DNA of 64,000 nt from Asterochloris sp. CNOR1 (lineage: Eukaryota > Chlorophyta > Trebouxiophyceae > Trebouxiales > Trebouxiaceae), in NCBI GenBank assembly GCA_963969365.1, contig OZ017748.1, forward strand, positions 4,089,001-4,153,000, written 5' to 3'. The translations under genes were made by a program, and so were the position numbers. Shown one piece after another: positions 55,460 through 64,000 of this stretch; within the stretch, counting starts at the first letter, position 1; each line of letters opens with the position of its first letter. A model generated the notes under the pieces. That model saw nothing but the letters and a program-made list of their open reading frames with translations. It did not search any database and was not told the DNA's origin.

Positions 55460-56162
55460 GAGACATCTAGCTTCCCACTGGTGTTCAGGGAGAGGGAACC
55501 CGCAGCGGCGTCATCAAACAGACGAAACGCACAGACACCTGCAACATTTTTGCGTGGCAGTCCGGCAGTCCTGAACAGGGCCGATTGCGTCCACTCGACT
55601 GACATGGCTTGCATCTGGGTTGAGCTCAGCCCCGGCGCATGCTACTCTCCGATCCTGATTTCGTCTTGGCTCGGACATGTCAGTCATGAATAAAATGATT
55701 TAAACCTCATGGCAGCAATGGCTGCTGGCTGATGGCAGTAATGGCAACAATCACTGCATTCAAGGCTGCAATGTCAAAGCGACATAGCTAAAGGATTGGG
55801 TACAGATTGGCGTGTGTGGCACAAGAATGCTGCGGCAATCAAAGAATTGAACTACAACAAACAATTGAAGTCACTGACACAGAGGCCCTCTTGGCATAGT
55901 GGCATGGGTGCTCAACAGTCCCCTGGCCAAGGGCTGGTGCGAGTCATGTGTGCACAGCCGGTGCTTTGTCCAGTATGTGAAAAGTGTCGAGCAGACACGT
56001 GCTACAGACCTGTCAATGCCTGCTGCCCTTTTTGCAAACCCCCAGTGCTGCCAGCCGGTGCTGCGGATAGCTGGATGCTGATGTCCCGCAAGTCCATGGG
56101 CATCGCGCCCCCCAAACTGTTCAGTTGCGCCAGGTACGGCGTGCAGCGGCTCTGCCTGCCCC
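55460..56162. other. Intergenic region between P2 and P1
   Basis: About 700 bp between the stop of P2 and the start of P1, presumably the P1 promoter and the P2 3' UTR. No element is recognised. Confidence 0.4.
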
Positions 56163-58845
56163 TCACTTGTTTGTGGCCTCTGCCAGACAGCTGAGTATTT
56201 TCAACTGGAAGCGGGCCATTTGCAGGGCCTCCAAGAGCTGCTGCTGCACCTGCAGGGGGTTGTACCTGGTCAGTTGAAGGGCTGCAAGACGATGGGTGCA
56301 AACCAGGCCTTGAATGTGCTGCAGCTGAGACTGCCAGCACTGGACGGAATTGCAGCATAGAAGCAGTGTTGCTGCAGCCACTAGTCAATGTCGGGCAAAG
56401 CTCTCTCCTGCTGGCCAACCTGACGGTCAGGCAGGGCTCAGCAATTGACGACTGTGTGGATGCCAGGCCGCTTGCCATAAGCCCAGCGAGTTGCGCCACT
56501 CAAGCAGCGAGGCAGTGGTGGGCAGCTCTGGGGTTCAGGCTACACTCCCTCTGACAAGCCCACCGTGCTGATGGAGCCCACCTGGTGCCTGACACTGCTG
56601 AGCTCTCTGAGCAGGCAATGCTCAGCCCTGCTCTGTGGCAAATGCATGGGTACTATAGGGATCAGCACAATGTGTGTGTGCATGATGCAGTTGTGCCACG
56701 CCTGCACGTCATGATGGTGCACCCTGCTGAGCAGGCAGCTTAGTCTGAGACACATGCAGGGACGATGTAAAGGGCAGCCCACCTGACGCTTTACATCGCA
56801 GAGCCCCTGTGCACCACACTTGCAGTGGGTGCGCCACTCGTTCACAGCCGCAGCGCCGCCATCCAGCCTCTCAAAGTGGTGGGCTGCCTGCTGCAGGCGC
56901 TTGCAGGCCTCACACATGGCTGCTGAGGGAGGCTGAGAACGTGCCCCATGAATCAACTTGTCGGCTGCCTGCATGGGGAGATGCCAGTACTTGACTGCAT
57001 TGACAGCCTCACACAGGCTGCTGATGCGGAGCAAGACCATGCCCCGAAGACAACCTTATTGGCTGCTTACCAGGGGAATTCCAAAAGCCTGGATTGCATT
57101 GGCAGCTTCACACATGGCTGCTGATAGGGACTGGGTCTGTGCCCTTGCTACTGCCTTCTCTGCTATCTGCACAATGGCTGTGCATAGTCTGTGCACACAG
57201 ATACATAGGCTCCAGCCTGGTGCTGCAGCGCCCGATGTGCAGCCGCCCGCCATCCCGAGACTGTGACATCCATGAAACCAAGCAGCCAAGCAACCAGCGT
57301 TCTGGCTCACCGCATGCTGCAGCGCTCTCAGCGTGGCCGCCTGCAGCTGAACCCAGGCCCGCCCCCTCTGCAAGACGCTGGCGCCGTGGCTGTGCACGGC
57401 TGCATCCGTGGCCACCTGCTGACCGTTCCCCTCCCCTGAGCTGCCGCTGCATGAGGCCAGCTTGAAGTTGTGGCGCAGCACCAGCTCCCGAGGCCCCACC
57501 TCGCAGCTGGGCCGCCGAAAAGCCCTGACAGCCCAAGGGGTCAGGTCCACGCTGCTACGCTGCAGAGGGCGGCTCTGGCCTGCGGCAGCCAGGTCCATGC
57601 TGCTGCGTCGCACACGACGAGATTGGGCTGCCCGTTGCACTATGGGGGAGCAAGTGTCCGAGCTGAGTGAGGTGCCGGAGCTGTGCGAGGAGCTGCGGGA
57701 TGAGCTGCAGGCTGGGTGCTGCATGCCAGCGGCTGCATCAGGCCACGCAGAACACTCCAGGCTTGACCTGCAGGCAGGGGGTGCGATCAGAGCTGCTGGA
57801 GGCTCAGGTATGCAGCATGCTGGTCTGTGCGGCTGCAGTGACCACACAGCGCACCTTGAGCTGCTGCTCCCAGCTTGTCCTGCCGGAAGAGTGTGCGGCA
57901 TAGGTCTGCGCATATGCACAGCCACACGTCAACAATCAGATGCATGTGGTTGGCTCATATGCGCAGGGACATCCGAGGAGGCTGCATTTCCCACAGAGCG
58001 TGCCAAGCTGGGGCCACAGGAAGCTTTGGCAAGCAGGCAGCCAATGTGCCGCAGCAAATTCAGTGTGCACGGTGCAGGAGACATGCACAGGAGAGGACGC
58101 GAGGCTACTAGGGTGCTGCCGTCAATTTACACAGGCCATGGAATGAGGAGCAGTGCACCAGGCGATTCAGGTCAGGAGTGGCGGCATCCCATCCCACTCC
58201 TAAGCCCAGCCCCATCACACAAAGCAGGCCCAAGCTGACGGCACGTGAGACGTCAGGGCTGCCATCAGCCAACCTTTGCACATCAGCAGAATCCCTGTCA
58301 GGGAGCCAGAGGCTGCTGCCCGCACAGAACAGACCCTATCTGGTACCAGATGCTGCACAGCCCCCGTAGTGTGGCAGGCACACAGTGGACCGACCCTGCG
58401 ACTGACCTAGGGCAGCATGAGCGGCTGGCCCCAGGCCAGTTGCTGGGGTGGTCACCACTGTGTTTAGTCTGCCCTGGTTGGGAAGCATTGCAGGCTTTGT
58501 AGAGTCAGGGCTGCCTGCGACCATGGCTCCTGGCAGAGTACCTGGGCACTCACCTCAAGCTTGGGGCCCTGTCTGCGCTGCTGCTGGCATTTGACGGCAT
58601 CGGCAGACAGGCACATAGTCCAAATGATGTCGCTACTGGCAGCTTGGGTGGCTGGGCGTATCTGGAGCCCCAGCTTGAGCTTGTCAGCCCATCTGAGCTG
58701 CTATCGCGCGTCGCCAGCAGCACGGGCGTCTCCAGAGGGGTGCTGGGGCTGGCTGCCCTGCTGAGAGAGCAGCTGACTGCCCGCCCGACTGTAGATGCAA
58801 GCAGCGCAGTCCTGGCCTCCAGCACGGAGTCCTCGTCAACCTCAT
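56163..58845 (-). CDS. P2: second member of the tandem family (5' exon not found)
   Basis: Supported exons are 58845-58554, 57767-57311, 56968-56783 and the last 56249-56163; the first three join in phase and match the P1 pattern. The first seen exon has the family motif LEARTALLASTVGRAVSCSL. The next is Ser/Arg-rich (RRVRRSSMDLAAAGQSRPLQ), contains GPRELVLRHNFKLAS and ends AWVQLQAATLRALQHA. The Cys-rich exon reads AAMCEACKRLQQAAHHF, then NEWRTHCKCGAQG. The last exon encodes VQQQLLEALQMARFQLKILS and ends EATNK. A starting exon upstream of 58845 and one exon near 56390-56270 are expected from the phases but could not be fixed. Function unknown. Confidence 0.62.
56990..57190 (-). repeat. Decoy copies of the Cys-rich exon start in P2
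   Basis: Upstream (minus sense) of exon 56968-56783 are copies of the segment encoding AAMCEAC. One, near 57180-57090, reads SLSAAMCEAANAIQAFGI. Another, near 57030-56985, reads ISSLCEAVNAVKYW. They are about 95-105 bp apart and lack the paired Cys residues. Confidence 0.7.
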
Positions 58846-59075
58846 CTGCACAGCAGCACTGCAGAGGTCAGTGGGTGCCTCCAGCAGCACTGCCAAAGCA
58901 GACTTTGCTCAAAGCCTGTCCAGCGGACACTGGCCTGGCCCCCCACCACAGAGTCCTCAACAAGCTCTCCTGTAGGGGTAGCAGTGCAGATGTCAGCTGC
59001 GCACTGCAGTGCAGGCTGGGCTGACAGCCTGCACAGTGGAGACCACCCGGGCTTCCAACACAGAGTCCTCGCATG
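58824..59075 (-). repeat. Tandem decoy starts of the first seen P2 exon
   Basis: The plus-strand core cacagagtcctc (real: cacggagtcctcg at 58824) recurs at 58947 and 59059, spaced 123 and 112 bp, each followed by a CAG-type acceptor on the minus strand. Confidence 0.65.
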
Positions 59076-60899
59076 CGCTGCACCAGTGCAGGTGTCAGTT
59101 ATTCAAGGTGCCAAGAGGCTCTGCAGGCACACGCAGGGGTTGCAAGGAGTCGTTAGGTGGGCCATGTTTGCTTGGGAAAATTTAGTCTGCGCTGGTCAGG
59201 GCGAGCAGCATGGAGCTGCCCATTCCTGTTAAGTGCTGATGTGCTGACGAGGTGGCTGCTTAAGCTGACTGGGACGGTGGCTGGCTGGCAGCTGGAGGCC
59301 CCCAGTGCAGGCTCTGCCTCTTGGCCGAGGGGTGCGTCAGGTTGCTGCCCAAGCCTGACATGTGGATAAGGCACGAGCGGTTAGGGCTGGCCATTCTGTG
59401 TGCTGTTGCACACCCTGGCATTCCGCGCAGACCTTTGTTACCCGGCCGGCTCCATGCCATCTCCAAGGACTTGCGCGGCGTATGAGCCACATCTGCAAAG
59501 GGTGACGTCCATGAGGCCTGGAATGTTGACAGCTGCCCATCAAGCTCGGCTGCAGGGCACCACAGACATGTCATAGCAGGAACACGGCTGACCGGCACCT
59601 CGGCATGTGCCTTCAGCAGGGTGAGTCCACGGTGGCCGTGCGCACCTGATTTTGGCGTGTCGAAGGGTTGGCATCTATGGATGATTTCCATGGGTGAGTC
59701 ACTGAGTGTGCAAGTGGCAGAAGCGAACTTCACAGGGGTTTTTCAATGCGACACTGAAGACTCTTAAACGGATAGGGCCAAGGGGTATGAATGGAGAATG
59801 GTGTGCTGTGCAGTTTAGTGTGCTGGGAGAAAGCCATAGTTGCTGCAGCAGCCGACATTCCTGCATGGCCAAGCTCAGTTCTGTCCCTTCTCACTGCCTA
59901 TCATGATTGCCATTTGGCTGTGAGGGAGTGTGCCAGCGGCTCTGCCTCTGTGGCTCCAGGCCAACATTCTCAACAAATCAATGAGAGAGACAGTGAGAGC
60001 TGCGCCCCGCCCTGGGGCACATGTTCATATGGGCACAGCTAAGGTGGGCAGGATTTCACAAGCCTTGTCTGCCAATGCAGCACAACAGCTCGGGTGCGCT
60101 GCTGCCAAATGATGCTGCAACACTCGCCATGGATGACGTCTTTCCTGGGGAGCAGGCATGCACTGCTGCAGCGGTGCAGGCATGCAGCCTGAGGGACTTT
60201 CAAGGCTGCAACTCCGCCCTGCACAGCATGTCAGGGGTCTGCAGCCTGGGCGGCTTCTGCTGCTGATGGCTGTTGCAGCCATGCTGAAGGCGCTTGTTGT
60301 AAGAGGGCGAGTATGGCTCTCCCAACACGTCCCAGCCTTGCAGTGTCACGATTGTCATGTTTGCCGTGGCCATGCATTGGCTATACTTTGGCAGCTGCGT
60401 GCTGTGTTTGTCACTCTTGCTCAGCCCACTGAGACATAAGCAAGGTGTCTTGTCCGCCCAGAGGTTACAGCACCAGTGCTGTGCGCCATACTGTATGTGG
60501 AAAGCATATTGGCAATGCAGCGTAAAAGCATGTTGCCAATGCAGTGTAAAAGCAGCCCAACCCATTGGCTGCAATAAGGATAAGAAGGATCAGAGGGGAC
60601 ACAGGCAGACTTGCCACTGAGTCAGTAAGGGTGCATTCCCACCACTCTGGGCTGATGCAGATAAATTGCTGCAAATTCTGTCCAAATGATTGTGGAACAA
60701 TTTTGACTGAGGAGCGCCCCACGCGAACTCCTACAGGGCTGAAGACTGAGCTGATCAGGTGGGCATCGCCGCCGATGAGTGTGCTGCTGACATAAACATA
60801 ACCCTTGTGCTGGAAGCCCCGAGAATTTTGCGGTGTGAGACAAAGGCTGAACTTGTGACTGTGACCCCTGAAGCTGCTGTCGTAGTGTACAAGTCATTG
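58846..60899. other. Region between P3 and P2 with no fixed exon
   Basis: About 2 kb should contain the missing first exon and promoter of P2 and the 3' UTR of P3 (a minus-strand TGTAA lies at 60465-60469). A 157-codon open frame on the minus strand at 59733-59260 is discussed under rejected items. Confidence 0.4.
60465..60469 (-). terminator. TGTAA poly(A) signal possibly of P3
   Basis: TTACA on the plus strand lies about 430 bases beyond the P3 stop codon. It is plausible but distant. Confidence 0.3.
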
Positions 60900-63774
60900 T
60901 CACTCGGCATCCTGACACAGGAGCCGGAGACTCTGCAGGCATCCCCTGGCCTGCTTCAGACTCTTGGACAGCTGTTGGTGGATCTGCAGCATGGGAGGCA
61001 TGGGAGGTGCTGTGAGAGCTGCAGCATGAGGAGGTGCTTGGGTAAGTGCAGCATGGGAGGCAGGGAGGTGCTGTGCAAGCTGCAGCATGGGAGGCAGAGA
61101 GGCGCTGTGAGAGCTATGACATAGGGAGCAGGGAGCCGCATGGAGAGCACACCAGCAGCCCAGAAATGGCTGAAGACCGCAGGCTCAGGAGGCTTGCGCA
61201 GACCAGCTGGTGCATGCAGCTCAGCAGGCAAGATGGCTTCCACAATTTCAGCTCACACATTGAGCTCTGGCTGAGTAGAGCAGACGGAATGACAAATACG
61301 GACCTCTGCAGGAACCCAGAAGGCAGCATCGGTACAAATGCAACAGCCCAACTCTGCCACAGGCACATGGCTCAGTATGTACACTGTAGTGGTGAGCCAG
61401 ATGTATTGCTTGAGGGTGATGCTTGCTGCAGCAAACTGCCTAGGGCTGCATGCAGTGCGCCTGCCTCACCTGAAGCTGAACACTGTCCATCATGGCGCCA
61501 TCACAGGTGCACTGCTGCCGCCACTGCTGCACGGCCTCGACCATGGCCGCGCTGGGCGCTGCCTCACAGACTGCCTGCTGCAGCTGCATGCAGGCCTGAC
61601 ACGAGGCTGTGTTCTCCGAGGTGCGGGGGACAGCGCTCCTTCTGGTGTGGCCCTTCACCGCGAGCCTGGCTGCCTGCATGAAAGCGGGCAGCAAGCCGTC
61701 ATTGATGTGCAGTCTTTCAAGAGAGTGGCTGGCCCTCCTGCTTGACCGACCAAGGGGCGAAAAGCACAGCTTTGTTGCCGCAGCAACTTGAATTGCTCGA
61801 GTCCAATGGCATGCAGCACCAGGATTGGAACAAAGGTGTCCTCACCTCAACCCTTGACACCAATGACTGGTATTTTATGGAAAGCTCCACATGCCACAGA
61901 CAGGGCACAATGTTGCAAGCAGTGGGAGTCACGAAATCTTGGAATCGTGCATTACACATTGCATTGTGCTGCTCACCTCTTCCCGCAGCACTCTGACAGC
62001 CGCTGCCTCTGCCTGGACCTGCTTTGTCCTAGGACTCCTTCTTGAGGCTGCGCTCCCCTGGTGGAGCCCAACGAAGTCCACGTCCAGCTTTATGGGCAGG
62101 CTGGCTGTCAGAATGCAGCTGCGCGAGGTGCTCTGCAGGGGTAGGCCCTGCCCCTGAGCCTGCAGGAAAAGGATGAGCTTCAAGAAAATGTCAGATGCTC
62201 ATGAGGGGAGCCTACTGGCTGACGTAGGGATGGAGCAATGGACACCACGACCGCAAGCACAGAGCAATGGGGCGAGGCAGCCAGCCCCCACTGCTGGTCT
62301 AGACACCAGGACTGCACATGCAGAGCAATGGGGCTCGGCAGCCGCACACAACCGCTTTGTGCTCGGACATATGGGGCCCATGCACACCAACACGCTGCAG
62401 CCACAGTCCTCATGAGGAACATACTTCTCCTGGGAAACAGCGTCTCTCCCAAGGAGTAAGAGCCAGGGGTCATTGCCTGCTCTCCCTGTTCAAATGTAAT
62501 TTTGATGATCTTGCCATGGTTTTCACTCTTCAGGGCCTGGAGTGAGTGGCCCCAACGACACGATTGCAGAGAGGCTGACCTTTGCAATTGCCTCTGAGTC
62601 GCTGCTGCGCCGCGGCTGCAGGCGGATGCCATGGCCCCCTGCCAAGGCGCCCTCCCTGGATGAGCCGAGGCTGCCGCTTGAGGTCCTTGAGCCGGCCAAG
62701 GATGTCTCAGGCACTGCCAGGATGCTGTGCCTGGTGGGTGCAGGGCCGGCTGGGCTGCTGGCCTGGCCGCTGGTGCTGGTCCTGCACACAATGATTGCAG
62801 GGCAGGGCTCAGGGCAATGGTGCAGCTGGCCTTGCCGCTGGCGCTCATTTTGCACAGGGTGTAGCACAGGGGTGGGGACTGTAGCACAGGGCTGGCCTGG
62901 CAGCTGGTGCCGAGCTGCACAGGCTGCAGGGCTCGAAAGGTTCAAGCCATCACAAGGCTGGCCTAGCAGCTGGTACCAGCCTGCACGGGCTGCAGGATTT
63001 GAGAGCTGCCAGCCATCACAAAGCTGGTCTGGCAGCTGGTGCCAGCCCTGCACAGGCTGCAGGGCTTGAGAGGTGCGGGAGGGGCACATGCGCCCAGTAG
63101 GCAGCAGGCCAGACTGTGGATCCCAGACTTGGGTGTGGGCAGCGGGAAACATGTGCTGGGTAATCCACATAGTTATGCAGGAGGCATGCAGGAAGTGGAC
63201 ACCACATCCGGTGGCTGCTGTCACCTCGGATGAGCTCCGGACAGAGGGCCCACCAGCCTCACATGTGGCCAACTTGCTCACAATAACGTCATTGCATTAA
63301 GCTCTCGGTGCTCCTGTCAGCACCAAGGGCCACTCAGGTAGCTGACCCTCATTGTGTGAGCTGGTTTGCACAGGGTCAAATGGTGCGTCTAGGCCGGTCA
63401 GGCTGTCAGGCCTCTGCTGATGCGCTGCCTTTGCCAACCCTGTCAGTGTTGGTGTGGGCGCAGCACAGCAGCACAGCCCCTCCCACAGTGTTGGCGCCCC
63501 TGCCTACCTGCCTCTCCTGTCAGGCCTGATGGGGGCAGCCTGCCCAGAGGCAAGCCCTGCCCACAGTGCGGCACCACGCGCCCTCCGCCTCACCTCTCAG
63601 GTCTGGCGAGCGGCCCGCTCAGGCTGCTGCTGCGTGAGCGCATGACCACCTGGGCCTCCTGTCCCTCAGACGCCCCTTGCGCTTGCCTTCTGATCATGCA
63701 GCTGGCTGACTGCCCCGTAACGCCAAGCAGGAGGGCAGTCCTCACATCGCTCAAAGCAATGGACTCGACAGACC
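60900..63774 (-). CDS. P3: third member of the tandem family (5' exon not found)
   Basis: Supported exons are 63774-63594, 62730-62580, 62159-61977, 61673-61470 and the last 60983-60900; the first four join in phase. The first seen exon has LSDVRTALLLGVTGQSASCM, matching P1 and P2. The second is Ser-rich (SLGSSREGALAGGHGIRLQP). The third corresponds to the GPREL exon but is diverged (GLPLQSTSRSCILTASLP) and ends AEAAAVRVLREE. The Cys-rich exon reads ENTASCQACMQLQQAVCEAA, then VQQWRQQCTCDGAMM. The last exon encodes IHQQLSKSLKQARGCLQSLR and ends CQDAE. P3 is the most diverged copy and has one more intron than P1 and P2 in the Ser-rich part. One exon near 61340-61210 is expected. The 5' exon may lie beyond the window. 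Confidence 0.6.
60984..61100 (-). repeat. About 32-bp tandem decoy acceptors before the last P3 exon
   Basis: Plus-strand ctgcagcatgggagg units lie at 60984, 61019, 61047 and 61080. On the minus strand each is a pyrimidine-rich tract ending in CAG; only the one at 60984 joins the last exon in frame. Confidence 0.8.
62261..62340. repeat. 60-bp doublet in a P3 intron
   Basis: agagcaatggggcgaggcag at 62261 and agagcaatggggctcggcag at 62321 are 60 bp apart. The flanking bases are also similar. Confidence 0.7.
62754..63070 (-). repeat. 66-bp tandem array, about five units, in a P3 intron
   Basis: Units with ggctggcctggcagctggtg lie at about 62754, 62824, 62890, 62956 and 63022; the last three are exactly 66 bp apart. 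Each has a gcacaggctgcaggg-type segment. The array lies just upstream (minus sense) of the functional acceptor at 62731 and may be derived from it. Confidence 0.82.
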
Positions 63775-63922
63775 CTGCAGGGCGCCGCAGGAGCTTGAAA
63801 GGGCATTGCAGCAGCAGGCTGCTGAGGGCATGAGCGGTGTGCACATTGCTCAGGTGCGTTGCAGCCTAGGGGTCATCTCCAGCCTGGAGGGCGCTTCAAG
63901 GAGTGTATCTCGCAGTGCGCAG

Positions 63923-63982
63923 GAAGCCTGTCCATGAGCTGGACGGGGCAATAGGTCCAGAGGAGTTTGCAAGGCGTGCGCG
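63923..63982 (+). CDS. Possible exon of a plus-strand gene leaving the window
   Basis: Between an acceptor-like gtgcgcag and a donor gtgagag lie 60 bases that read KPVHELDGAIGPEEFARRA. The segment is amphipathic and charged, unlike chance frames nearby. There is no family match. It could equally be chance, because P3 runs on the opposite strand just to the left. Confidence 0.3.
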
Positions 63983-64000
63983 GTGAGAGAGCTGCTGTGC

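Noticed and set aside
59260-59733. 157-codon minus-strand open frame between P3 and P2
   Set aside because: It starts with ATG and looks less biased than most chance frames, but has no match, no conserved partner in P1 or P3 and no clear donor in a phase that would join P2. It could be part of the missing P2 5' exon; not enough to call.

Overview
The window reads as nuclear DNA of a green alga (Chlorophyta, probably a trebouxiophyte-like lineage; the exact genus cannot be read from it). The reasons are intron-dense genes with GT-AG and a few GC-AG introns whose acceptors almost all end in GCAG, GC-rich coding DNA, the chlorophyte poly(A) signal TGTAA downstream of several stop codons, a plant-type sucrose-phosphate synthase, and a ciliary transport gene. 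I see no operons, bacterial genes, CRISPR arrays, rRNA or tRNA genes, and no retroviral or viral remains.

Left half (1-36.7 kb) holds conserved eukaryotic genes: the C-terminal half of sucrose-phosphate synthase (+), a YbaK/aminoacyl-tRNA deacylase-domain protein (-), a complete IFT140 (+; 29 exons, 1452 codons after splicing, nearly the length of human IFT140), two small unrecognised genes (- and +), a reticulon-domain membrane protein (-; ten exons, 539 codons) and an LRRC57-like leucine-rich repeat protein (+). Start codons of divergent pairs are very close (about 33 bp for YbaK/IFT140, about 50 bp for the two small genes, about 360 bp for reticulon/LRRC57, about 180 bp for a membrane protein and gene X further right).

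Right half (37-64 kb) holds genes I cannot assign to any family. There is a nine-exon coiled-coil gene in two copies (A and B), and between them a Cys-rich/coiled-coil/membrane protein (-) and gene X (+). A 1.1-kb direct repeat lies just 3' of A and overlaps the 3' end of X. To the right is a tandem array of three diverged paralogues on the minus strand (P1-P3), sharing an N-terminal Arg/Ser-rich part, a Cys-rich exon with a CEAC-LQ...WR..C.C pattern and a short terminal exon.

The most striking feature crosses every gene. Many introns are built largely from tandem, decaying copies of one of their own splice junctions (intron end plus exon start, or exon end plus donor), with periods from about 30 to about 190 bp. 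Each copy therefore carries a decoy splice site. Exon models below were built by hand; in most genes the intron phases close exactly, which is the main support for them.
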